NCBI RefSeq assembly: GCF_040115645.1
Contig: NC_089559.1
Location: 4,092,001 to 4,156,000, forward strand
Origin: Euwallacea fornicatus
Lineage: Eukaryota > Arthropoda > Insecta > Coleoptera > Curculionidae
Direction: 5' to 3'
Length of the DNA: 64,000 nucleotides
The translations under genes and the position numbers were made by a program. This document shows, piece after piece, positions 43,564 through 53,798 of this stretch. The notes under the pieces were generated by a model, which was given only the letters and a program-made list of their open reading frames with translations, ran no database searches and was not told the origin of the DNA. Numbering within the stretch: the first letter of the stretch is position 1; each line of letters starts with the position of its first letter.

Positions 43564-45175
43564 CTAGTCCTGCCTGTTCTCCTCCGTCTCGCTCACCAGG
43601 AACCTCAGGAAGCTGGTGGAAGGTGAGTCCTCCATCTGCTCCCCTCGGTCCGGCATCGACGACACTGCCGGTTGCTCCCCACTGGCTACTCCTGCCACTC
43701 CCGGTTCGGGCCCGGCTTTGGGCTTCCCATCAGCCTTGGTCGAACCCTCAGCCGTGGGTTTCCCCTCGGCCCCAGGCTTGCTCTTCGCTTTGCCGGTAGC
43801 CCGGCACCCTGGCCCCCCGGCACCGTGTCCTCCCTCCTTGCAGAGGGGATAGTATCGTACGGCACCACACGTTGCGACCATGTGGCCCCCACTACCGCAC
43901 CTCGCGCACAACTGCGTTCTGTCCGTCCCCTTGCAGTCACTGGCCTTGTGGCCCCCTTCCCAGCAACGGAAGCACCGTCTCGTCTCTCGCCTCTCCCTCA
44001 GTCGGCACCGCGAAATGCCCACCTGGAGGTCCGAGACTTGACGGACGCTGTCCGCCGCCTCTCCCTCGACCAGGATGGTGGCAGTTTGGCAGCAGCCATA
44101 GCTACCCTTTCTCCACCCTCTCCGCAGTCGCCACCGCCCCACCACCTTCTCTCCGGTGGTCACCCCATCCAGGCCGTGGACGAGGAAGGCCACAGCACGA
44201 CTCGCACCTCCCCACACTCGTCCCCCACCCAACTCCCTGGACAGCAGCTCCCTGAGTTGCTCCCCCTTTCCACCATTGCGCTCTGTCAGAAGGGCCTCCC
44301 CCTTCTTCGTCTCCCTAACCGTGCCCACCTTCACTTCCGCGCTGCTTCTCGCCACCACCTGTCGCACTTTCCGCAGGGCGTCCAGGTATGAGGTCCCTTC
44401 CTCGCGTGTCACGAAGATGACCTCTTCCTCTGATCTGTATGCCGGCCTGGCTCCTCCCGTAGCATTCTTCGTCCCCGCTGGTAGGTAGAAGCGAAGTTTG
44501 ACCTCGCTTCCCTCCGCCACCAGCTCGCCCAGCTTCCGCAGTTTCCCGGGATCCGGTCCGGTCCAGGACCTGAGGGACGACCACCCTCGTAATCCCCTCC
44601 CCTGGGTGGTCTTCACGAGCTCCCTCAGCGCTCCTAAGACCGCTTTAGGACCCTTCCCCCCCCCCCCCCCCCAGTTGGCGGTAGAAAAAGAAGCGCTCCA
44701 GCGTCTCCGCATTCCCTCCCCTACGCATCCTACAGGATTGCACAAGGAAGGGCATCGTCCCTGCCTCGTAGTCCTCCCCCAGTTCCCTCAGCTCTGGCAT
44801 GGTAGCTAGCATCCTCGCCTTCAGGGAGCTTGCCCCCTCTCTCACTATCACTGCCAGGTTGCTCTGGTACCCCTCGGATAAGGAGTTCCCAGGACTCGAT
44901 CTAGGTCCTCCATCCTTGCCATGGTCGCCTCCATTGGAGTCCCCCCTGAAAACGAGAGGGAGAAACTTTCCTCCGCTTTTCACCCTTAGGGGTACTAACC
45001 GGAGGCGTCATCTCTTCCGAGAAGACAAAGGAGAGTTCCCCCCTCATCATCCCCTCACTTGCCGTCCTCACCTGTTTTCCTGGTGTCCCATTCCCGTCCT
45101 CTCCCCTCCTTTCTCTCCTCCTTCATTCTTCCTCTCCATCTCCTTGGGTGGTGTACGCTTGAGCTTAGCGCTCAT
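43564..45175 (-). pseudogene. R1-type ORF1 (gag-like), frame-broken near its middle
   Basis: N-terminus MSAKLKRTPPKEMERKNEGG starts at 45175. The frame breaks near 45068, and again near the 14-base C-run at 44660-44673 (G-run on the coding strand). The last 393 codons (44745-43564) are open. They contain the esterase/RRM-like central region and three knuckles: CFRCWEGGHKASDC, CARCGSGGHMVATC and a weaker CKEGGHGAGGPGC. A Lys/Gly/Ala repeat-like tail (GKAKSKPGAEGKPTAEG) follows. Presumed RNA-binding particle protein. Confidence 0.8.
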
Positions 45176-45958
45176 AGCGAACCCCTCCCCTGCCTCCATA
45201 CTCTCACATCTTTCAGGAAAACTGGTCTTCCGTGAGCGGTTCTGGCCTCCCCCCAGAATCCATGGGGCCAACACCGGCCACCGGGGCTTGTACCCGGTCG
45301 GAACCGGCGGTGGGATTACCACCCGCCTAGGATACACGTTTTGTGGTACCACTCATCATAAAAGAAAAAGAAATTTAAAAACATAAAATACATCACAGCA
45401 TCCAGGTAAGTGTTAGGTAAGTATAGGAATTAAGACAGATTTTTCTTAGGATTTTATGAATAAGTTAAAGGACGCTCCAAAGAGTCGGCTTTTTCAGGAA
45501 TCAGGTAAGTAGGACAAATTGCACTTGGGACTTAGTACAATTTCAGCTAAAGTTCCGCAGACTCGCCAAGTCTGTATTCACAGTGTGAACCTTTACGGGG
45601 CCGCTCGGAGCTGGACTTCCCCCCAGTCTTGCATCCCTTATGCGCGCACCACACCCTGGAAATTGGAAGGTGTTTATAGTGGCCTCACCACGTGATCTTG
45701 AGAAGATCACCGCTCACCCATATCAGTTCCGGTAAAACAACATTCCTGCCATTTCACTGAAGCACATCAAATGTTTACGGTATACTGAGCTGGTCCACGG
45801 CAGAAGTTTTCGTTTCGGACTTGCAAGTTTTACTTTGCAGCCATTACTTATCACTTCCATTAATCAAAGTCCCGCGAGGAGCTTTGGCCATTCCCCTATC
45901 CGCTACCCGGGGGACGCGCCTGATAGGTTGCTCAACCCACAGAATTTCTTTCCAAACT

Positions 45959-46813
45959 AGCAGAGGCTAAGGTTAACGAGCAATCAACGCTTTCATTTGC
46001 GTCATCGTTGTTTTGACCGCTTATCCGTCTTGAACGCTCCGTTACTCCGGAGTACTTTTCCCAACGTGCACTTTGTGTAGCAGTTATGGATAATGTACCC
46101 TTTGGTAACTCTTTCTTATCTGCAGGTAATGAGGACTCGTTAATGCTGTCGTTCCTCGGGCTTTGAACGCGCTCATCCCCTTGATATTTCTCGTAATGAA
46201 GCGCTGTGTAGTGTGTATGATTGCATTTTTTGCAAGCACTTGATTTATACTCCTGTTTACGATGTCCTACTCGTAAGCAATACCTGCATAACTTATATTT
46301 TCGAACTTCCTCATATCCTTCAGATACGAACAGTTAGATAAACGTAGGACACTGCTAAATAAAATGATTTCCGTTGCACAAATAACAATCTCTGTTTTTC
46401 AGTTAAATCGTATGATTGATTTTTAAACTGAGAAAATTCAATTCTTTTTTTCTGACCTCTAATTTCGGTTGTGTCTTTATTATGTTTGTGTGAGTGAAAC
46501 CTTGAAGCACTACTAGATGATTCCAGCTTAAAACATTTTTCAGTTAAAAACTCAAGCAATTGTTCAGTTGTGAGTAACTCATTTTGATATTGTGTTCACT
46601 TCAATTCACGATTACTATTATCGCCTGGTTTGCTTAAAATCAAAGTATTCACTAATGCATCCCACTTGTCTACGGATAATTTTGATTTTTCTAGCACTGC
46701 TTTACACTCACTCGCAAAAGTCATGGTACAGCACGTTACTGCATCAAAAATTCCTAATATTTTCCATATGTGAAATCATAACTTCAATTTATTTACATAG
46801 AAGTAATGTGTAA
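45959..46813 (-). pseudogene. BEL gag C-terminal half with zinc knuckles
   Basis: Reads FASECKAVLEKSKLSVDKWD and LLEFLTEKCFKLESSS, then CRYCLRVGHRKQEYKSSAC and CKKCNHTHYTALH, the paired Cys/His motifs of BEL gag. A stop near 46584 and a break near 46318 interrupt it. The R1-like element cuts it just after the knuckles. Confidence 0.72.
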
Positions 46814-46959
46814 TGTGTCTATACCAGTAGCAATATTATAAATATTTACAAAAACTCAAACTTATTCTGATAAAAATCAAATGTCATTTTCTAACAATAA
46901 ATGGATTCCACAAAAGTCTTGGTACATGTAAAACACTCGCTATTATTCGTAAAAAAAGA

Positions 46960-47978
46960 AAAAAAAATACCGAGTGGAGTACTCTTTTTGTTTAAGGACT
47001 TCCACCAAACGATTTGGTATTGATCGAACCAACTTTCCTGTAATTGGATATTTGCGACCATTCTTCCAAGATAACCCTTTTTAAATCTTCTTTATTATGA
47101 ATTATGTTTTCTAATTTGTTTTCCAAATGGTATCATAAATGTTTAATTGGGTTAAGGTCGGGACTTTGTGGAGGTGTTTCTAGTAGATGCGGAGTATTGT
47201 TTATCAATCACTGGCGTACCGTATAAGACTTATGTTTAGGGTCGTTATCTTCCTGGAAGTAAAAATTTTCTTCCAACACCAATTTTTCCGCACTTTGTTT
47301 CAAATTTGCCTTTAATATGTGTAGGTATACTTGTTGGTTCATGGTCTCATCAATTATTACTAAATTGCCTACACCAAAAGATTATATACAATCCCAGACC
47401 ATTAGTCCACTTCCTCCATGCTTTACGTTTGGAATTGTATTTTTTGGATTAAAAGCTTCCCCTGGTTTTCTCCACAATTTTCTTCGTCCGTCTTGTCCAA
47501 AAAGATTAAATCTACTCTCATCTGACCAAATAACTTTTTTCCAAAATTTGCTTTCGATCACTCTGTATTTTTCGGAAAATTCAACGCGGTTCTTTCTATT
47601 TACGGCACTTACATAAGGTCTTTTTCGCGCACTACAGCCTTTATACCATCTTTTAAGAAGCATTCGGCGAACTGTTTCTTCATGAACAACAGTTCCAAAA
47701 TGTTCCCTTAGTTCAGAAACCAACATTGACGAGCTTTTCTTCGGGTCCTTCTTGATTTCATTAAGGATGTATCTTGTTTCACGTTCCGTTAACTTTTTTG
47801 GGCGCCCAGTTCTTGGTTTGTTATTAATTCTATTGTGATATTTGAAACGATTTACTATTTTTTGAATAGTAGAGCGACTTCTTTTTACAATTTTTTAAAT
47901 TTCACTGTAAGATTTTCCTTCATTATTTAAACGAATAACAATTTTTCTTTCACCCTGACTGAGCTCGGTTCTACCCAT
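46960..47978 (-). pseudogene. Tc1-like transposase with mutated catalytic Glu
   Basis: Begins MGRTELSQGERKIVIRLNNEG at 47978 and reads in one frame to about 47050 apart from stops near 47897, at 47382-47384, and two more further on. HTH and basic GRPKK linker are visible. Catalytic Asp of IWSDESRF and Asp of QEDNDPKH are present, but the third residue reads Lys (NPIKHL instead of NPIEHL), with 34 residues between. A late frameshift precedes RLVEVLKQKEYSTRYF. Clear terminal repeats were not found. Confidence 0.8.
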
Positions 47979-48068
47979 ATTTTTAAATTTTAACGACTAT
48001 AACATAAATAATACTGATATTTGTCGTATTTTTGCAAAGAAATAAACAAATGAATTCTTATATATATA

Positions 48069-49940
48069 CAGTGTGGCCCACATAAGAGCGGGACACCCCT
48101 GTAAAATTTTTATTTGTGGTCCGATTTTGATTATTTTTTTTTATATGTTGTAAAGCATCAAAAACTCTAGTTTGTGAGAAATTCTTGTTGTGTTCACTTA
48201 AAATCCAAAACCCACTTTGCTTCTTTTTCATGCCGAAAATTCAAGAAAAGATATTAGGAATTTTTTTATTTTAAAATTAACTATAATAATATCTTTAGAA
48301 CATTTCAAAATGGTTGTATCTCAAATTTTGTTGAAAAATATTGATTAATAAAAAAAGTTATTGAACAATTAAATTTGATCCACTTTAGAGCAGGAGAGCC
48401 CTGTAAAATATTCAATCATTTAATGTGGAAAAAATTATAACTAAAAGATATTTACTTGATTTTAAAAAGCGTTTGCTTCGATTAAGCCACCGTTCAACTG
48501 GATACATTTCTCGTATCTTCTTCTAGTATTCCGCATTACTTTCCTAAGAGATAGGGGAGTTATCTCTTCACAGGCGCGTCTTACCCTCATACACAGTTCT
48601 TCTCTATTTCTGGAGCGGTTTTTATATACTTTTTGCCCAAGAGTACCCCACAAAAAAAATCTAATGAGGTCAAATCGGGCGATCTGGGTGGCCATTGTAT
48701 TAATGGACTATTCCGTCCGATCTATTGGTTAGGAAAGTTTGTACTTAACCATTCCCGAACAATTCTCGCGTTATGAATAGGACTTCCATCAAGTTGAAAA
48801 TACATGTTATGTGCGTATAATAGTGGAAGATCATTAATCGCATCGGTTAATTCATTTTTTAATAGTTTTAAAAAACTTGCAGAATTCATATTGCCTTCAA
48901 GAAAAAATGGACTGATAATTTTGTCGTGGATTATTCCGCACGAAACATTTACTTTTTAGGAATATTGACTTTTACAATTAATAATCCAGCTTGGATTTTC
49001 GCGAGACCAAAATCTACAATTCTGTGAGGAAACTATACCGTTAGTAGTAAATGTAGCTTCGTCACTAAAGAGAATACGTTTTAGGAAATTCGTATCTTGA
49101 TACTCCCCTTGCGTCCACAAACAAAATTCCAACCTTCTGTTCTGGTCTCCTTGTTCTAAAGTATGCAGAAATTTTGGTTTATATAGCTTAATTTTATTAT
49201 TTTTAAGACATGTTCGAACATTTTCCCTGGGTACATTTAAATCCAAACTTGCTGTTCTTAATGTAGCATATGGGTTGCCAATAAAATAATTTAAAATTGC
49301 GATTTCTGTATCATTTTGATTTCTATTTCCCGGACGTTCGGTTTTTAGTAAATATCTGTCAACGGCTCCAATTTCATTAAATGTACGATTTATTTGATTC
49401 ACTGTACTTTTAGTAATACGACGTCGATTAGGATATTTTATATTGAATATTCTAGTTACTTCCCGCACACTTAGGTCATTATCACCAGAAAGGCGCACTA
49501 TTTAAATTTTTTTCCTTACAGTTAATTGATTACTCATATTTGAAATATTTTTTCAATCAAAAAGAGGAAAGATTTCTCAACCAACTTGACCAAAACTCTT
49601 TATTAATAAAGATGTGGACGATTCAGTAAATTTAAAATTTGATTGTTCAATAACTTTTTTATTAATCAATATTTTTCAACGAAATTTGAGATACAACCAT
49701 TTTGAAATATTCTAAAGATATTATTATAGTTAATTTTAAAATAAAAAAATCCCTAATGTCTTTCCTTGAATTTTCGGCATGAAAAAGAAGCAAAGTGGGT
49801 CTTGAATTTTAAGTGAGCACAACAAGAACTTCTCACAAACTAGAGTTTTTGATGCTTTACAACATATAAAAAAAATAATCCAAATCGGACCACAAATAAA
49901 AATTTTACAGGGGTGTCCCGCTCTTATGTGGGTCACATTG
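48069..49940 (-). mobile_element. mariner-superfamily transposon with TIRs of about 305 bp
   Basis: Inverted repeats 48069-48377 and 49636-49940 start CAGTGTGGCCCACATAAGAG (left) and CAATGTGACCCACATAAGAG (right), with TA at 48067-48068 and 49941-49942. Just inside the left arm a diverged copy of the end (CCACTTTAGAGCAGG...CCCTGTAAAATATT) suggests an internal direct repeat. 1872 bp with one transposase relic. Confidence 0.9.
48462..49537 (-). pseudogene. mariner-superfamily transposase, DD41D-like, broken
   Basis: Starts at ATG 49537 and stops early at TAA 49502-49504, then is open to 48956. HTH motifs (SVREVTRIFNIKYPNRR; LRTASLDLNVPRENVRTCL), first Asp in ILFSDEATF. After a stop at 48956-48958 the trace goes on with YFQLDGSPIH (second Asp) and SPDLTSLDFFLWG (third Asp). 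I count 42 residues between, with a TAG at the Trp of the WIGR motif. A missing T in the run at 48652-48659 shifts the frame before FLWGTLGQKVY. Confidence 0.82.
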
Positions 49941-49954
49941 TATATACATATATA

Positions 49955-50084
49955 CAGGGTGGCGCAATAGTGTGACAAAGTTCCATATCTTCCTTATTTT
50001 ACAAAATAAAAAAAAAACTGTTCGTATAAAAGTTATACGTGAACATACAGCCTAGATTTTAAAAATATTTTTTATCATATAGGG
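49955..50084. repeat. possible truncated transposon end
   Basis: TATA followed by CAGGGTGGCGCAATAGTGTG resembles the TA-CAGGGTG termini of other elements in the window. No matching inverted partner was found, and a copia LTR follows. Confidence 0.35.
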
Positions 50085-50530
50085 TGTTGCATAAAGACAG
50101 GTCTTGGATAAGGAAGGGAAAAATGAGTTTCGTTGATAATGAAATGACACGAGTTGTCAATACAAGCCAGAGCACTATATTTTATTTTATGGTATTCAAA
50201 GGACTAGATCTATACCTGGACTAACTAATAATCCCTTCTCTATGTCGTGCTGTATCCCCTATTTCCCTCTTTTGTTTATATTATCTAGTCGTATATATGT
50301 TTAATGGGTCCAGACGTTTACATCATAAAGAATGAAAACTGATATTATTATTTATGCCTTTTTGGATATAAACCGGCAATATACATATCTCTAATACTCC
50401 AACTCAAAAAGGACATAACTTAACAAACAAAAACTTGTATTGACATTTATTTATTTAATGTTTAATGTATGATATATCATATATAATCTGTAACGTATAA
50501 TGGGGAGGAAAATTACAGAGCGGTCCAACA
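50085..50530 (-). repeat. probable 3' LTR of the copia element
   Basis: 446 bp bounded by TGTTG and CAACA, located 55 bases beyond the pol stop codon. A G-run/T-run (about 50536-50575) between gene and LTR could contain the polypurine tract but is not directly adjacent. No second LTR is available to confirm the borders. Confidence 0.5.
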
Positions 50531-50585
50531 TTTATTGCATGGGTTGGGAAAAACCCCCCAAAAAAAAACCCAACCAGACCGTGAA

Positions 50586-52031
50586 TTAATGCTTAACACT
50601 AACATTTTTAACTTCAAGAGTTTCCTCCAAGCCCATCTGGAATCGAAGTTGTTGAAACCTTAAATACGGTAGTGGTTTTGTAAAAGCATCTGCTAACTGG
50701 TTACCTGTTGGAACATATTCCAAAATTACTTTATTTTGTTTTATTTGTTCTCTTATGAAACGATATTTAATATCAATATGTTTTGACCGTTTGTGCAAAA
50801 CAGGATTAGTAGCTATAGCTATACAACCATTATTATCTTCAAAAATAACAATGGGTTTTGTTATCTCTATATCTATATCACTTAATAATGACCTAAGGTA
50901 AGCAGCTTCGCGAACACCCTCAAAAAGTGCCATATATTCCGCTTCGGTTGATGAAACTGCTACGCTACTTTGTCGTTTTGTATTCCAACAAAGTGTAGAA
51001 GTTTCAAACAATTTGAAGGTATATCCAGTTGTACTTCTTCGGTCTGTCTCATTATTACCCCAATCCGATTCAACAAACCCAATCAGCAAATTTGTAAAAT
51101 TAGGGTTTATTCTATAAACTAATTTAAAATGAAGTGAACCCTTGATGTATCGTAGAATTCGTTTTAGGCATTGCCATAACTCCTTATTATTTTTATTTTG
51201 GTATCTACTCAATAAGTTAATAGAAATGCATATATCTGGTCTTGTACACAACATTACATACATCAAGCATCCTATCAAATTTTTGCATGGGGCATCAATT
51301 GCTTTATCTGAGTTTAATTCAGTATAATTTAGCTTACTAGGTAATGGGGTGTTAACAGCTTTACAATTGGTCATATTGAATTTACCAAAATTTTTTTTTA
51401 AGTATAGACTTTGATCTAACGTGATTTGATCTTTTTGCCTATTTACTCTAATGCCCAAAAAGAGTTTTATTTCTTGCATGTCGTCCATTTTAAAATGGTT
51501 CATTAAATAATTTTTAAAGCTCTTCATAGTATCTTCGCATGCTGTAGCAATTAAAAGATCGTCGACGTACAACACTACGTAAATATTTTGTCTAATACTC
51601 CCTTTATCTAAAAGGTATAAACATTGATCGACTGAAGAGTTTCTAAAATTATGCCCTTTTAACACTTTGTCAAAACGCTCAAACCAACATTGAGCTGACT
51701 GTTTTAAACCATACAATGATTTGTTTAGTTTACAGACCTGACCTTTAGCAGCTTTCACGCCTTCTGGTATACGCATGTATATTTCTTTTTTTAAAATACC
51801 ATTTAAGTAAGCCGTTTTTACATCCATATGATGTAACAATAAGTTATACTGATTAGCTAAAATAATGATGAATCTAAATGTAGTAATACGGGCTACCGGA
51901 GCAAAAGTTTCATTATAATCTAATAAATATTGTTGGCTAAAACCACGAGCTACCAAACGTGCTTTATATTTGAATGGATTTCCATATGCATATGATTCAT
52001 ATGATCGTGAAAATCCACTTGCAGTCGACAA
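50586..52031 (-). CDS. copia reverse transcriptase-RNase H, uninterrupted
   Basis: 481 codons without a stop. RT: YKARLVARGFSQQ, FAPVARITTFR, MDVKTAYLNGIL, KSLYGLKQSAQCW and the catalytic LYVDDLLIA near residue 190. RNase H: SDWGNNETDRRSTTGY, SSTEAEYMAL, EDNNGCIAI and RSKHIDIKYRFIRE, with a C-terminal LADAFTKPL. The upstream integrase part is in another frame, separated by a frameshift at about 52130, so it cannot be made as a full Pol. Well preserved, suggesting a fairly recent insertion. Confidence 0.88.
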   Translation of the reverse strand: MSTASGFSRSYESYAYGNPFKYKARLVARGFSQQYLLDYNETFAPVARITTFRFIIILANQYNLLLHHMDVKTAYLNGILKKEIYMRIPEGVKAAKGQVCKLNKSLYGLKQSAQCWFERFDKVLKGHNFRNSSVDQCLYLLDKGSIRQNIYVVLYVDDLLIATACEDTMKSFKNYLMNHFKMDDMQEIKLFLGIRVNRQKDQITLDQSLYLKKNFGKFNMTNCKAVNTPLPSKLNYTELNSDKAIDAPCKNLIGCLMYVMLCTRPDICISINLLSRYQNKNNKELWQCLKRILRYIKGSLHFKLVYRINPNFTNLLIGFVESDWGNNETDRRSTTGYTFKLFETSTLCWNTKRQSSVAVSSTEAEYMALFEGVREAAYLRSLLSDIDIEITKPIVIFEDNNGCIAIATNPVLHKRSKHIDIKYRFIREQIKQNKVILEYVPTGNQLADAFTKPLPYLRFQQLRFQMGLEETLEVKNVSVKH

Positions 52032-52140
52032 TATTTTTATTAGGAGGGCGATTGACTAATGACCACGTGTCATTAAGTAAAAGGGAGTTTATTTCGCTAC
52101 TTATTGCTTGCTCCCACTTAATTTTATCTGTCCTATTTTT

Positions 52141-53009
52141 TTAAATTTCATTATAGGATTTTGGTATTTCACAAATAAGTGATAGTGCACACGTAAAATA
52201 ATTATAGTTCTCATATTGTTCCTCATTGTATGATAGAGAAGGGAAATTCTTAATTCTTTCACTTCTCCTGCAATCAGTATTTCGTGTTAAGTATGGCGAG
52301 GGTATGCTATTGTTTTCGTGCTCACTATCTGTTTTGGTGACAGATTCATCTATTTTAGTTATAGATTCTCTTGCTTTTGGCCGTACAAGTTCTTTGGGGT
52401 CTTCGGCTACTTTTAAAGTAGTTTTAGGCATTTTACTAGATTTTATGGAGTTTCCTGGCTGGAAGCCCTCATTAATTTTTGGTCTTAATGTTTCAACTCC
52501 TTCATCAATTTCGGGTCTTGATGTTTCAAAATTTACTTCGTCGAAAATGACGTCACGTGCTAGAATAAATTTATAAGTTTTATTATCTAGTATTTTATAA
52601 CCATTTGGTTGGTAACCAACCATTATGCCTTTATTTGATTTTTGATCAAATTTTTCTTTTCTGACTTCGTTATGGATATATGCAGTAGAGCCAAAAATTC
52701 TTAAGTTATTTATTCTGGGTTTTTTGCCGTGCCACAGTTCGAAAGGTGTTTTATTTTGGCTTAGGGTTTTAGTAGGTGTCAGATTTATTAAGTATGTAGC
52801 TGTAAGAACAGCTTCGCCCCAAAAGGTTTTATTTAACTTAGCACCATGTATCATTGATCGGGCCTTTTCTGTAATTGACCTGTTTATACGTTCCGCCACT
52901 AAATTTTGTTGCGGTGTATGAGGTACTGTTAAATGGTAGCTAATACCCTTTTGCACACAATAGTCTTTAAATTAATTTGATAGATATTCTCGCCCATTGT
53001 CACAATATA
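52141..53009 (-). pseudogene. copia integrase C-terminal part
   Basis: Begins inside the catalytic core (YCDNGREYLS just right of 52970, carrying the second Asp), then TVPHTPQQNLVAERINRSI with the catalytic Glu. Normally this block reads QQNGVAER; here Gly is Leu. The C-terminal region (FWGEAVLTATYLINLTPT, KTPFELWHGKKP) follows. An in-frame stop near 52972 and a frameshift at the join to RT break it. Confidence 0.82.
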
Positions 53010-53632
53010 TGTCAGGACCAACGGTAATTGTTCATAATCCTATATATTGATGGACTTGGCTAATTCCCACCTGTTCTATGTTATATGCGTGGGTTGTCAA
53101 ACTTTATCTAGTTTATGAGACTTGAGGGCTGTATGGACGCCACCGCGAAGGAACTGTAGGCAGATTTCGCACATGGCTCCAGGGCGTGAGAAATCTTTGT
53201 TACATTGGCCAGGCCTCACGAAATGAACTAGTTTTAGATAATGATTGCAAAAACCTTTTAAGGTTTTGTGTTTCCATAACTTGGTATAAAACAGGCGTAC
53301 CGTACCGTGGGAATCGGTCTACGGCTGTTCTGATTGGCGTGTACGTAGGCGGAGGGAGGCTGAAAATTATGAACTTGGTCGCCACCACCGTCGAAGCCAA
53401 AAGTCTCAAGAATTTTCTAGAATAGTTTTTTCCGAATTCTCTTGCCAACCACACGCAAATAACTTCATTTTATTTATTTTGTTATATTCTTCAATTTTTT
53501 TATAAGCCAGTGCGGTTCTGAGCAATATCCGATAATCAAAATAAAGTGCATATGTTACCGAATTACCAGGCCTTTGTTTTGTGAACCTTTGCTTCAGGGT
53601 ATAAACGGGTAGTTGTATTCCGGGGCAAAATA
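53010..53632 (+). repeat. 5' LTR of BEL element
   Basis: Same family and length as the solo LTR at 7585-8207. Its terminal CA is changed to TA. By eye it differs from the 3' LTR at several percent of positions or more, which is a lot for two ends of one insertion. Confidence 0.92.
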
Positions 53633-53635
53633 TTT

Positions 53636-53652
53636 TGGCGACCGTGACAGGA
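53636..53652 (+). promoter_or_regulatory. BEL primer binding site
   Basis: TGGCGACCGTGACAGGA begins three bases after the 5' LTR. The TGG start matches the tRNA 3'-CCA rule. I do not name the tRNA with confidence. Confidence 0.75.
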
Positions 53653-53798
53653 CCCGGGATTTTGTATAAGGATCGTACCGTGGCGCAGGAAAAATATAAC
53701 TGGTGTATTACAGAAGGTTGTGGACAAACTTTTACTCAGTCTTGTTAGTATCGGGAAGTAAGTGGTTTTGGAACAAAATTTGTCAGTGGTCCAGAACG

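Larger units (their letters stand above)
40378..45943 (-). mobile_element. R1-clade non-LTR retrotransposon, near full length (about 5.57 kb)
   Basis: A 15-bp target duplication (ATTTCTTTCCAAACT at 40363-40377 and 45944-45958) brackets it within BEL gag. On the minus strand: 5' UTR (45943-45176), ORF1 with zinc knuckles, ORF2 with endonuclease, RT and C-terminal knuckle, 3' UTR with the motif shared with 34000-34192, and an A-tail. It is GC-rich compared with its host sequence. Confidence 0.92.
38264..46813 (-). mobile_element. second BEL/Pao element (gag, protease, RT), split by an R1-like element
   Basis: On the minus strand from right to left: gag (46813-45959), then the R1 insertion 40378-45943, then protease/pol start (40362-39800), RT (39720-39095) and a piece of RNase H (38455-38264). 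Integrase is missing. It differs from the neighbouring BEL in gag sequence, so it is another family. Confidence 0.78.
50085..53009 (-). mobile_element. Ty1/copia retrotransposon, 5' part missing
   Basis: Minus-strand integrase C-terminus, RT and RNase H followed by a probable 3' LTR. Order integrase before RT defines copia. The 5' side (gag, protease, most of integrase) is cut off exactly where a BEL LTR starts at 53010. Confidence 0.88.

Noticed and set aside
40460..43626. Several plus-strand ORFs of 70-200 codons.
   Set aside because: Opposite-strand shadows of the R1 ORF2 endonuclease-RT.
44660..44673. Run of 14 C suggesting programmed frameshifting in R1 ORF1.
   Set aside because: A simple slippage or sequencing/assembly error is more likely; the other parts of the ORF also carry breaks.
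43616..44983. Long plus-strand open frames (up to 239 codons) rich in Pro, Ser and Arg.
   Set aside because: Mirror frames of the GC-rich R1 ORF1 coded on the minus strand.
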